Shown piece by piece: positions 17,251 to 25,013 of a stretch of DNA of 64,000 nucleotides. Source of the DNA: Halalkalicoccus sp. CGA53 (GTDB lineage: Archaea > Halobacteriota > Halobacteria > Halobacteriales > Halalkalicoccaceae); the NCBI RefSeq assembly GCF_036429475.1, contig NZ_CP144125.1:744001-808000 (forward strand), read 5' to 3'. The stretch's first letter is position 1. Every line of letters starts with the position of its first letter. The translations under genes and the position numbers were made by a program. A model generated the notes under the pieces. That model had not been told where the DNA came from and did not search any database. It saw only the letters and a list, made by a program, of their open reading frames with translations.

Positions 17251-17541
17251 ATGGAAGGCGTCCTCTGGTACGTTCTGGCCAGCTCTCGGGGCGGACCCAC
17301 ACGGGTTCGGATACTCAGAGCGCTGGACGAACGGCCACGAAACGCCAACCAGCTCGCGAACGAGCTCGACCTCGATTACACGACCGTTCGCCACCACCTC
17401 GACGTGTTGATGAAGAACAACATCATGAAACGAAGCGGGGACGACTACGCGGCCGTCTACCTGTTCACCGATCAGACCGAAGCGAACTGGGAGACGGTCG
17501 AGGAAATCCTCGAGGCGGTCGACCCGGGAACCGATGAGTAG
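17251..17541 (+). CDS. ArsR-like winged-helix transcriptional regulator
   Basis: 96-aa DNA-binding protein made of a single winged-helix domain. RVRILRALDERPRNANQLANELDLDYTTVRHHLDVLMKNN is split over residues about 18-58 and includes the recognition helix TTVRHHLDVL. The wing carries a DDYAAVYLF strand. The next gene, 50 nt downstream on the same strand, is a small membrane protein, and such pairs are common in haloarchaea. No metal-binding Cys motif is present, so it is not a classic metal sensor. The effector is unknown. Confidence 0.85.
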   Translation: MEGVLWYVLASSRGGPTRVRILRALDERPRNANQLANELDLDYTTVRHHLDVLMKNNIMKRSGDDYAAVYLFTDQTEANWETVEEILEAVDPGTDE

Positions 17542-17591
17542 GGACGAACTTTGGACAACAGCCATAACCGTCGCACGGCAACGGAGAACCG

Positions 17592-17894
17592 ATGAGCGTC
17601 TGGCTTAGCGTGGCCCTGGCCGCGGCGGGGGTGAACGTCATCCTGTTGCTGGTCTTGGGCTCGATCTGGCTCCGGAACTACCGCCGGCACGGCGCCAACC
17701 ACACGCTCGGCCTGCTCGTGTTCGCGATGTTCCTCCTCGTGCAGAACCTCCTCTGGCTCTACTTCTATTCGCTTCACCCGGCGTTCATCGGGTGGTTCGT
17801 CAATGCGGGTACTGACGTGCAGATCGGCCTGACGCTTCTCTGTGGGTTAGAAACACTCGCGCTCCTCATCCTCTTCAAAATCACGTGGGCTTAG
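17592..17894 (+). CDS. Small membrane protein (three spans) paired with wHTH gene
   Basis: 100-aa hydrophobic protein with three predicted membrane helices at about 5-25, 38-62 and 75-98, and a short basic loop (RNYRRHGANH) after the first. I do not recognise a named family. It lies 50 nt after a winged-helix regulator on the same strand and is probably its partner or target. Its base composition is typical of the core genome. Composition drops in GC right after its stop codon. Confidence 0.72.
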   Translation: MSVWLSVALAAAGVNVILLLVLGSIWLRNYRRHGANHTLGLLVFAMFLLVQNLLWLYFYSLHPAFIGWFVNAGTDVQIGLTLLCGLETLALLILFKITWA

Positions 17895-17904
17895 TAGAGC
17901 TTCG

Positions 17905-17956
17905 GGTCTCGACTTGTGAGTTCACCCCCTCGGTTGGCCGTGGGGAAGTCAGCAGT
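17905..17956. mobile_element. Possible relic of an IS200/IS605-type element end
   Basis: The stretch contains TCTCGACTTGTGAGTTCACC, a CCCCC...GGGG foldback and GGGGAAGTCAGC. From memory this resembles the end sequence and guide-RNA region next to haloarchaeal tnpB genes. No tnpA or tnpB reading frame is present. This is a recollection-based call, not a database match. Confidence 0.3.
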
Positions 17957-18331
17957 CTAATAGGAATAGCGTGCAACACTCAGAGCGTGTATGCAGCAAT
18001 CTGCTACCACTTGTTTCCCGCTGCCGCTGATGAACTAGATGCTCGCTAAACCCGCAAACTACACAGTGGTATTCTTATCAGATAATATTGATATTGTTCA
18101 GCCCTTGATGTGTAAAGGGGTATATACATTTGAAGGAAGGTATGACTAAATTGAAACATTGGTCGCGCGCCATAAAGAAGCGCTTATATCGGAAGTAGAA
18201 TACATTCAGTATTTGGTACATTGATTGTGCGAGTTAACGTCGGTGGATGCCGTAAGAGGTCATCGCAACCACGGGTTGCACAGTACATATCGGAATTCGG
18301 CACCAACGTAAGGGGTGTGATCGGCAACCAG
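17957..18331. other. AT-rich intergenic region
   Basis: About 375 bp, clearly richer in A and T than the flanks (for example the stretch near 18075-18135). It has no convincing gene. It holds a short inverted repeat GCAACC/GGTTGC at 18265-18279 above the promoter of the next regulator. It probably marks the start of acquired DNA. Confidence 0.5.
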
Positions 18332-18339
18332 CCTATAGG
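18332..18339 (+). promoter_or_regulatory. TATA-like box of the FilR1-type regulator gene
   Basis: CCTATAGG lies 24-31 nt upstream of the ATG at 18363. It supports that start rather than the GTG at 18348 and suggests a leaderless transcript. Confidence 0.5.
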
Positions 18340-18362
18340 ATTATTGTGTGTCAAGGTATATC

Positions 18363-19187
18363 ATGAGTATGAATTTGGTACTCGACGATGTCAAGTTCCT
18401 CGTCAGTTCGAAACACCGCATCGGGGTAATGCAAGCCCTGGCCGAGCAACCGGGTGACCGGAATGATCTGCGCACCGCCACGGGAGCGTCATCGCCGACG
18501 ATGGGACGGATTCTCTCCGACTTCGAGGATCGCCACTGGATCGAACGGGAATCACGAACGTATCGGCTGACCGGTATGGGTGATTTCGTTGCCAATCAGT
18601 TGGACGGATTTCTTGAGGCTATGGCGGCGGAGCGCGATCTCCGTGACGTCTCCCCATGGCTACCGTACGAACTCGACGGATTCTCTGTAAACTTCCTCAC
18701 TGACGCCGTGATCTCGTATCCAGGCCCAGGATACCCATACAAACCTCTTGAGCGCCACGTCCAATTGATGGAAGAAACCGAGACCATTCGTGGATTCGGG
18801 ATGGTCCTATTGAAGGCAAGCGTTGTTGAGGCCTTTTTTGACAGTGTATTTGAGGGGTTGGAAGTCGAGATGATTTATCCACCTGATGTGTTCGAGGCAA
18901 TGCTGTCGTGGGATCCGGAAACCGTCGCGGAGGCAGTGAACCTGGACCACCACACGGTCTACCTGCATGACAACCTTCCGAATAGTGAATGGTGCGGGAT
19001 CTGTGTCTCCGATGATCGCCTCAGTATCTGTTGCTACGACCCGGAAACGGGTATGTTACAGGCGCTCGTGGACACAGCTAACCAGCAGGCCTACGCATGG
19101 GGAGAGTCGATTGTTGAACAATACCGAGCGGAGGCACACCGATTAGACGAAGCGGGAGACCTCCTCACAGTGGCTGTACTCCAGTGA
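18363..19187 (+). CDS. Winged-helix regulator with FilR1-type sensor domain
   Basis: 274-aa transcriptional regulator. An N-terminal winged helix (about 5-75, with SSKHRIGVMQALAEQPGDRN and a recognition helix around SPTMGRILSDFE) precedes a larger C-terminal domain of the type found in FilR1/methanogenesis-regulator proteins, which are widespread in haloarchaea and probably sense small ligands. The ATG at 18363 fits the TATA-like box 25 nt above it; another ATG at 18369 is possible. Codon choice is less GC-biased than in the core genes. A nitroreductase and a methyltransferase lie downstream on the same strand and may be its targets. Confidence 0.82.
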   Translation: MSMNLVLDDVKFLVSSKHRIGVMQALAEQPGDRNDLRTATGASSPTMGRILSDFEDRHWIERESRTYRLTGMGDFVANQLDGFLEAMAAERDLRDVSPWLPYELDGFSVNFLTDAVISYPGPGYPYKPLERHVQLMEETETIRGFGMVLLKASVVEAFFDSVFEGLEVEMIYPPDVFEAMLSWDPETVAEAVNLDHHTVYLHDNLPNSEWCGICVSDDRLSICCYDPETGMLQALVDTANQQAYAWGESIVEQYRAEAHRLDEAGDLLTVAVLQ

Positions 19188-19226
19188 TCCGTTACCGCTG
19201 AGTCGGATTGGCGTCGGTAACTCGGG

Positions 19227-19263
19227 CTTTCACGCCGTGAAAGGGTTTCACGCGGAATATATA
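19227..19263 (+). promoter_or_regulatory. Palindromic operator and TATA box upstream of nitroreductase
   Basis: CTTTCACGCCGTGAAAG (19227-19243) is an 8-bp perfect inverted repeat around one base. A further half-site TTTCACG follows, then a TATA box AATATATAC (19257 on). The palindrome lies where an activator or the BRE-region factors would bind, about 55-70 nt above the ATG at 19299. Confidence 0.55.
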
Positions 19264-19298
19264 CTCAAGTTCGAGGAGTAGGGTTCCCAGAAAGGACG

Positions 19299-20054
19299 AT
19301 GACAGAACTTGCCAGGCGAACGGACGACGGTCCGATCCGGATCGATGACCTGGATCGGCGTAGCATCGATCACGTGCTGACGACGACGCGGGCGGTTCGA
19401 CGTCGGCTTGATCTCGACCGACCGGTCCCCGTGGATGTCATCAACGAGTGTCTTGACATCGCGCTGCAGGCACCGACCGGATTCAACATGCAGAACTGGC
19501 GATGGCTAGTGATTACCGACTCAGAAACACGCCAGGCCCTCGCTGAGATTTACCGCCGAACACTTGATCCGTTTATCGAGATGATGGAACAAGAGCTCCC
19601 CGCCGACGACGAACAGACTCACCGGGTTGCTGCATCCTCCCGGTTTTTAGCTGAGAATCTTGAGGAAGTGCCAGTCCATGTCATTCCTTGTACGGTCGAA
19701 CCGGTTGCAGAGGTCCACGAACTGTGGAAGGCCCTGGGATACGAGACGGACTTGTGGAATATGGCCGCATCTGCAGTCTACGGCGAACTGTGGCCTGCTG
19801 CCTGGAGCTTCATGTTAGCGCTACGTAGTCGCGGCCTGGGATCGTCACTGACCATGATCCACCTCGGAGCCGAACCGGAAGCAGCCGAACTCCTCGACAT
19901 CCCGGACGATGTCTCTCAAGCCGGGGTTATCCCAGTTGCGTACTTTCGCGGAGAGGACTTCAAACGCGGGCCACGGCGTCCCCAGGAGGAGGTGACGTTC
20001 TACGACCGATGGGGACAGACCGGTGACGAACGTCCAAAGAACCATGATCAATAG
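19299..20054 (+). CDS. Nitroreductase family flavoprotein
   Basis: 251-aa FMN-dependent nitroreductase-fold protein. The N-terminal TRAVRRRLDLDRPVPVDVIN (R-x-R-R FMN contact near 33) and ALQAPTGFNMQNWRWLVI are diagnostic. The C-terminal half has the second flavin site (AWSFMLALRSRGLGSSLTMI near 168). Such enzymes reduce nitro groups, quinones or flavins with NAD(P)H, and the true substrate is unknown. It has its own palindromic operator upstream and a SAM methyltransferase 83 nt downstream. Composition is slightly less GC-biased than in core genes, consistent with an accessory region. Confidence 0.88.
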   Translation: MTELARRTDDGPIRIDDLDRRSIDHVLTTTRAVRRRLDLDRPVPVDVINECLDIALQAPTGFNMQNWRWLVITDSETRQALAEIYRRTLDPFIEMMEQELPADDEQTHRVAASSRFLAENLEEVPVHVIPCTVEPVAEVHELWKALGYETDLWNMAASAVYGELWPAAWSFMLALRSRGLGSSLTMIHLGAEPEAAELLDIPDDVSQAGVIPVAYFRGEDFKRGPRRPQEEVTFYDRWGQTGDERPKNHDQ

Positions 20055-20137
20055 CGCTTGTACCGGGACTCATAGAGGGGGCCCCATCGTAGCGAATTCA
20101 GAGAACTGTGCGGCGTCTCCGAAGGGGGAGGGGTAGC

Positions 20138-20941
20138 ATGAGTGACGAGATTACCGAGATCGCTCGCCAGCAAGGCGAGCTGTGGAGCGAGGGAGGCCGG
20201 AACTGGGCGGAGCTCGCCGCTCCCCTCCTGACCCCTGTCTGGAGTGCGTGCCTCAACTGCGCCCGGATTACCAGGGGATGCCGGATATTGGACATCGGCT
20301 GTGGCTCGGGTGAGGCTCTCACCCTGGCTCGACTTCGAGGTGCGGAGGTAGCTGGGATTGATCCGGCCTCCGACCTTCTGGGAATCGCGCAGGAGCGTGT
20401 GCCTGACGCGGATCTCCGGCGCGGAGATATGGTCGATCTCCCGTATGAAGACGATGCCTTCGACGCAGCCCTCATCATCAACAGCCTCATGTTTGCAGGC
20501 GACCGGATCAAGGCGATCCGTGAGGCCCGACGGGTGTTAACTCCGGACGGCCGGCTCGGAGTTGCGGTCTGGGGGGAGCCGGACGCCTGTGAGTTCCGCC
20601 ACGTTATGAAGAGCATGGTGGACGTTTTACCGGAGCCACCGGCCGGTGACGGCCCCTTCGCGCTTTCAGCACCAGGTGTTTTAAAGAAGGTACTCGAAAG
20701 GGCCGAGGTCGAACCAGTCGAGGAGCGAGAAATTCCAACACGGTTCACATGCATGGATGAGGAACACTACCTGCAGTCTGCACTAAGTGGGGGGCCAGGA
20801 CAGACCGTCCTTCGACAAGTGGACAAAGAGACCGTCGTAGATGCGCTGCTGGAGGCGGGCGAGAAGTTCGTCCAAGAGGATGGTGCGTACCATTTCGAGA
20901 ATACGTTCCGAGTCATCGCCGCGATCCCCGAGGACAATTGA
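20138..20941 (+). CDS. Class I SAM-dependent methyltransferase
   Basis: 267-aa methyltransferase. SAM-binding motif I is ILDIGCGSGEALTLARLRG near 50, with VAGIDPASDLLGIA and a motif-II-like GDMVDLPYEDDAFDAALIIN. The first 40 residues form an amphipathic cap with a QQGELWSEGGRNWAELA helix seen in small-molecule and ubiquinone-type methyltransferases. The ATG at 20138 is preceded by a purine-rich GGGGGAGGGG that can serve as a ribosome-binding site. It probably belongs with the nitroreductase gene upstream. The substrate is unknown. Confidence 0.82.
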   Translation: MSDEITEIARQQGELWSEGGRNWAELAAPLLTPVWSACLNCARITRGCRILDIGCGSGEALTLARLRGAEVAGIDPASDLLGIAQERVPDADLRRGDMVDLPYEDDAFDAALIINSLMFAGDRIKAIREARRVLTPDGRLGVAVWGEPDACEFRHVMKSMVDVLPEPPAGDGPFALSAPGVLKKVLERAEVEPVEEREIPTRFTCMDEEHYLQSALSGGPGQTVLRQVDKETVVDALLEAGEKFVQEDGAYHFENTFRVIAAIPEDN

Positions 20942-21357
20942 CTCCGACGGTGAGAGACCGCCGTTCGACCAACCAGGTCTGGTGGTCGTACAGATTGGGG
21001 GTTCTATTGAGCGAAGCAGAACTGGTCGGCTTCTGTCAGGTGTGCTGTGACTGACTCAGCGTGTCAGAGGCCGAGTTCAGCAGTTGGCCACTGTTGCGTT
21101 CACACCGTTATGGATGAATCGGCCGGTCAGTAGCAATGTGTTGTTACCGCCGATTGCAGCGAGAATCCGTCTGCAAGATACGCGCTGTGTATCTTGCACG
21201 CCTCAAGAGACATACCTGCCACTCGATAGTAGATAGACTGGATTGAGACTCACAACTCCACGGTTGAAGCACCACTTAGGTCAAGTAGCACCAAATAGGG
21301 ACGGATTTCGGACGAAATCCGGAAAATCCTCATAGCCGGTTCGATCGACGGGAAACT
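20942..21357. other. Intergenic region with a strong hairpin
   Basis: About 415 bp without a recognisable gene, moderately AT-rich. The main visible structure is the 10-bp hairpin at 21172-21198. The region may contain the eroded remains of an insertion sequence, but no transposase fragment could be read in any frame. Confidence 0.45.
21172..21198. repeat. Perfect 10-bp hairpin
   Basis: TGCAAGATAC (21172-21181) and GTATCTTGCA (21189-21198) form a perfect inverted repeat around a 7-nt loop. It lies well after the methyltransferase stop and before the halocyanin gene. It has no T-run, so it is not a typical archaeal terminator. It may be an insertion-sequence relic. Confidence 0.6.
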
Positions 21358-21966
21358 ATGTGGCTCACACGACGCACTGTCCTGGCTACGGGTGGGATGA
21401 CCATTGCGGGCCTCGCGAGCGGATGTATCGGTTCGGACGAACCGACCGACGCTGCCGACGATCCAGAATTGGATGACGATACTAACCCAGAGGAACCGGC
21501 CGAAGACGAGGATTCGGACGGGCCGGAACCGGACGACGATGTCGGCGATTCGGAGCCCGAAGTGGACGACGACTCGGCGGAAGAAACGAACGATGAGGAC
21601 GATACGAATGGAGAACCGGATGACGAGTCGACGGTGACCGTCGGTGCCGGGGATGACCTTCACTTCGATCCCGAGACACTCGAGATCGAGCAGGGCGAGA
21701 CGGTCGAATTCGTTTGGGAGGCCGACGGTCACAACGTCGTCGTCACAGACCAGCCCGACGAAGGGACGTGGGACGGGGTCGGCGAGATCCAGGACGAGGG
21801 TTACACTCACAGCAATACGTTCGATGTTGAAGGTCGATACGAGTACGTCTGCGAGCCACACGAGGACGCCGGGATGGAGGGGAGTGTCCTCGTCGGGGAC
21901 GTCGCATCGGGTGTGGACGACGACCCCGACGAGGACGACGACAGCGGCTCCGGCTCCGGCTACTGA
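21358..21966 (+). CDS. Halocyanin-like blue copper lipoprotein
   Basis: 202-aa type I copper protein, probably an electron carrier anchored outside the membrane. The N-terminus has twin arginines (TRRTVLATGG) and a lipobox-like LASGC at about residues 18-22. A very acidic low-complexity linker follows (about 25-95). The cupredoxin domain from about 98 carries the copper ligands: His in ADGHNVVV, then Cys, His and Met in YVCEPHEDAGMEGSV. A short acidic tail ends the protein. A second cupredoxin gene lies convergently just downstream. The respiratory partner is unknown. Confidence 0.9.
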   Translation: MWLTRRTVLATGGMTIAGLASGCIGSDEPTDAADDPELDDDTNPEEPAEDEDSDGPEPDDDVGDSEPEVDDDSAEETNDEDDTNGEPDDESTVTVGAGDDLHFDPETLEIEQGETVEFVWEADGHNVVVTDQPDEGTWDGVGEIQDEGYTHSNTFDVEGRYEYVCEPHEDAGMEGSVLVGDVASGVDDDPDEDDDSGSGSGY

Positions 21967-22149
21967 CGAGCGTCACGTCTTCGACATCGGCTGGAGTTCT
22001 ACCGGCCGGGAGCGATACACGGCGATGTCGGGAATCGAAGCGATTACTTCAGAAATTCACCGACGTTCTACACCCGCAAGGAGGGCCGAACCGTTCGAGG
22101 GCGTGATCTGAGTACTGGTCTCGGTGCTCGGACTCTGAACGGTCTCCGA

Positions 22150-23151
22150 TCAGCCGGCGGGTTCGATCTGACCGCGGATCTCTCCGCCAGGGTGCGCTTC
22201 GGTGTGGACGTTGACGTACGCGTCCCCTTCCTCGAACGTCGCTATCACATCAGCGAAGTCGACGCCCTCCCACTCACCGACGAGGTCGTCCTCGGTGATG
22301 GTTCCCTCGGCGAGTACTCCCGTGACAAGCCCCTCCCTCAGTTCTGGCTCCATACCCTCCTCCGGATAGAGCCAGACGACGACGGGTCCCTCCTCGCCTC
22401 CCGCTCCGAGGTGGATGTGCGCCTGTGTCACGTCACAGATCTGCTCGACGGCTACCGTGTAGCGAGCGCTCGTCTCATCGTCCTCGACTTCGAACGTCGT
22501 GTGACCAGAGGCGTCCGTCTCGACGCCGTGGGCCTCGCCCGTCAGGACCGCCTCGAACTCCCTCGAGACGTCGGTTTCGATCTCTTCATCCTCCTCTTCT
22601 TCCTCAGGCTCCTCTTCTTCGGGTTCGTCTTCCTCTTCGACTTCCTCCGGTTCCGCTTCGGGTTCCTCCTCTTCCTCCTCGGTGTCGTCGACCTCGATGG
22701 CCCCGACCATGGTACCGGGATGGACGGAACAGAAGTACTCGACGAAGTCCGCCTCAGCGGTGAACCCGACGGACTGTGTCGCTCCCTCCTCATCCATCAG
22801 GTCGGTATCGACGATACGATCGCCGGCTTCGTTCTCGATGACGAAATCGTGGGGCTGTCCGTCGCCGTTTTCCCACACGACCTCGTACTCCTGTCCCTCC
22901 GTCAGTTGCAGTGTCGGGTTGGTCTCTCCCGCGATAGCCTCCGGCGCGACCCCCTCCCAGCCGCCTGCAGTGCCCACCAGTTCGATCCGTTGCGGATCGT
23001 CTTGAGCGGTCGTCACACTGCCGAGACCGAGGGCGATCCCTCCAACTGCTACGACCTTTACGAACGTTCGCCGCGTCGGTGCTTCCCTGTCCTCGTTGGT
23101 CCTGCGTGTCATACCTGTCGTTCTCGCGTTTCCGGTGCGATCCTCTCGCAT
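22150..23151 (-). CDS. Cupredoxin-CHRD domain fusion protein, Tat-exported
   Basis: 333 aa from the first ATG; a start at 23112 (320 aa) is also possible. A twin-arginine signal (TRRTFVKVVAVGG) is followed by a plastocyanin-like domain (about 50-150) with a complete copper site: His in GQPHDFVIE and Cys, His, Met in YFCSVHPGTMVGAI. A Glu-rich linker of about 45 residues leads to a C-terminal CHRD domain (about 200-333, with ICDVTQAHIHLGAGGEEGPV and AHPGGEIRGQI). CHRD domains occur in chordin and in many secreted prokaryotic proteins. It probably sits outside the membrane. It is convergent with the halocyanin gene. Confidence 0.87.
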   Translation of the reverse strand: MREDRTGNARTTGMTRRTNEDREAPTRRTFVKVVAVGGIALGLGSVTTAQDDPQRIELVGTAGGWEGVAPEAIAGETNPTLQLTEGQEYEVVWENGDGQPHDFVIENEAGDRIVDTDLMDEEGATQSVGFTAEADFVEYFCSVHPGTMVGAIEVDDTEEEEEEPEAEPEEVEEEDEPEEEEPEEEEEDEEIETDVSREFEAVLTGEAHGVETDASGHTTFEVEDDETSARYTVAVEQICDVTQAHIHLGAGGEEGPVVVWLYPEEGMEPELREGLVTGVLAEGTITEDDLVGEWEGVDFADVIATFEEGDAYVNVHTEAHPGGEIRGQIEPAG

Positions 23152-23389
23152 TCGGTCCGAAGGACGCGGTCTGTCCCCGAACGACTGTCTATCCGTCGCT
23201 ATCTATAATCACGATTTTCCATACTCCGTCCAAAATTTAGATAATATACTTAACCTTTATACCATCGGCCAAATAGTGATTTCCACACCCTGTTCCGCTC
23301 GGGCGTATCAGCCCGATCGATCGAACTCCGTCGAGAACGTGCCGAAAGACAAGAGTAACGTGATGCAGTAGGGACTATCGAGCCGACCG

Positions 23390-24217
23390 TCATTTTCGCA
23401 AGCGTGCGCTCGTGTTCCCGACGGAGACCGAACGGAGCCAGTAGCTCAGCTCATCGATGACGATCACAACCACGAACACGAGCCCGAGTAGGACGATAAC
23501 CCTATCGTAGGCGAAAAACTCCAGGTATCCCATGATGTAGTATCCGATACCGCCAGCACCGACGAGCCCGATCGCGCTGGCGTGGCGCACGTTGTACTCG
23601 AAGGTGAACAACGCCTGGCTGATCAGGGCGTTAGCAGCCTGGGGAAGCACGACGAACCGAAGCACCTGGAACCGACTCGCGCCGAGGGAGCTCACCGCCT
23701 CCATCGGTTCCGAATCGAGTCCCTCGAACGCCTCGTACTCGAGCTTGCCGACGAACCCGATCGTGTAGAGGCTGATCGCGAGGACGCCCGCCGGCGGCCC
23801 CGTACCGACGAGGATCACGAAGATGACCGCCCAGAGGATGCTCGGGAGGACCCGAAGCCCCGCCAGAAACCACCGCGCGGGCAGATTCGCGTATCGAGGG
23901 AAGAGGTTCCGACTGGCCAGTAGACTCACGGGTACGCTCAGGGTGATGCCAACGAGCGTGCCGAGATACGCGATGTACAGCGTCTCCAGGAGTCCCCGGA
24001 GACCTACCTCGAGTACGCTCATCTCCGGCGGAATCGATGCGTCGAAAAGGAATCCAACACCTGCCCATGCCCTCGAGAAGTTCACCTGGTGAAGGCTCAA
24101 CGCCCAGAAGCTCCACGCTGCTACGAGAAGGACGAGGAGCAAGAGGCCTACCCCAGTGCCGGCATCGAGGCGATCCCATACGGAGGGAATGCGCTCGGGG
24201 GACTCCGTTTCAGTCAT
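23390..24217 (-). CDS. phnE: Phosphonate-type ABC transporter permease
   Basis: 275-aa permease of the PhnE family, with about six membrane spans and the binding-protein-dependent permease loop near EAVSSLGASRFQVLRFVVLP (about 190). It should form the channel for phosphonate, phosphite or a related oxyanion with the ATPase at 24210-24941 and the binding protein at 25014-26039. The ATG at 24217 overlaps the TGA of the ATPase gene by 8 nt, so the longer upstream frame was not used. No C-P lyase or phosphonatase genes are near. Confidence 0.88.
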   Translation of the reverse strand: MTETESPERIPSVWDRLDAGTGVGLLLLVLLVAAWSFWALSLHQVNFSRAWAGVGFLFDASIPPEMSVLEVGLRGLLETLYIAYLGTLVGITLSVPVSLLASRNLFPRYANLPARWFLAGLRVLPSILWAVIFVILVGTGPPAGVLAISLYTIGFVGKLEYEAFEGLDSEPMEAVSSLGASRFQVLRFVVLPQAANALISQALFTFEYNVRHASAIGLVGAGGIGYYIMGYLEFFAYDRVIVLLGLVFVVVIVIDELSYWLRSVSVGNTSARLRK

Positions 24218-24941
24218 ACATCCGTTGTGCTCCTTCGTGGACCACGTTTGTGGGCTCAATCCGTTCCGAGATGCTCCCGTCCTCTACCCGGAGGAGCTGA
24301 TCCGAAATCTCCCGGGCGATGCCGAGGTTGTGTTCGACGATGACGACGGTCATTCCCATCTCTGCTTGCAGCGAGCGGACGCAGTCCACGATCGACTGGG
24401 CCGTCTCCTCGTCGAGCTCGGAGAGGATCTCGTCGGCAAAGAGCACACGTGGCTCTTGGACGAGTGCTCGGGCGATGGCCACCCGTCGGCGTTGGCCACC
24501 GGAGAGCTCCTTCACCCGACTGTGTTCCTTACCGGCGAGGCCGACCGCCTCGATGGCAGTCCGTGCCTCTCGCTGGGACTGTTCAGGGAATCGTCCCAGA
24601 AGGCTCCTCGTCCTGCTGAGGTCTGCGAGTGTCCCGTGGAGCACGTTCCGGAGCACCGTACCGTGCATCACTAACCCCAGGCCCTGTGGGATGTATCCCA
24701 GCGTCCCCGATGGGGGTAATTGCGGGAGCTGGGTGCCCAGTACGGTCGCTTCGCCCGCCAACGGCACGAGGATGCCTGCGAGTGTCTTCAGGAGCGTGGT
24801 CTTTCCGCACCCGCTGCGACCCACGAGGGCCAACGTGGAGCTTTCCTCCACCACGAAGGAGAGACCCTCGAGTACCGGATTCCCGTCGTAGCCGACCGAG
24901 AGGTCGTGACACCGTATCGGAGGCGATGCGAACTCGTTCAT
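24210..24941 (-). CDS. phnC: Phosphonate-type ABC transporter ATP-binding protein
   Basis: 243-aa ATPase of the PhnC group. It has Walker A GRSGCGKTTL near 37, the Q-loop region GYIPQGLGLV, the ABC signature LSGGQRRRVAIARAL near 140, and Walker B VLFADEILSELDEE with the catalytic Glu, followed by the H-loop VIVEHN. It powers uptake through the permease encoded by the overlapping downstream gene. Gene order is binding protein, ATPase, permease on one strand. Confidence 0.92.
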   Translation of the reverse strand: MNEFASPPIRCHDLSVGYDGNPVLEGLSFVVEESSTLALVGRSGCGKTTLLKTLAGILVPLAGEATVLGTQLPQLPPSGTLGYIPQGLGLVMHGTVLRNVLHGTLADLSRTRSLLGRFPEQSQREARTAIEAVGLAGKEHSRVKELSGGQRRRVAIARALVQEPRVLFADEILSELDEETAQSIVDCVRSLQAEMGMTVVIVEHNLGIAREISDQLLRVEDGSISERIEPTNVVHEGAQRMYD

Positions 24942-25013
24942 GGATACTCTCTCCCCCTGCTCGTCTCGCCCCCGGCGTTCCGATCGATCGTCGTGAGTTC
25001 ACCCGTCATCTCG

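Noticed and set aside
23230-23250. Second operator like that of phnD upstream of the cupredoxin-CHRD gene
   Set aside because: Only one half-site (ATTTAGAT) is present and it is far from the likely TATA box, so it was not listed as a feature.
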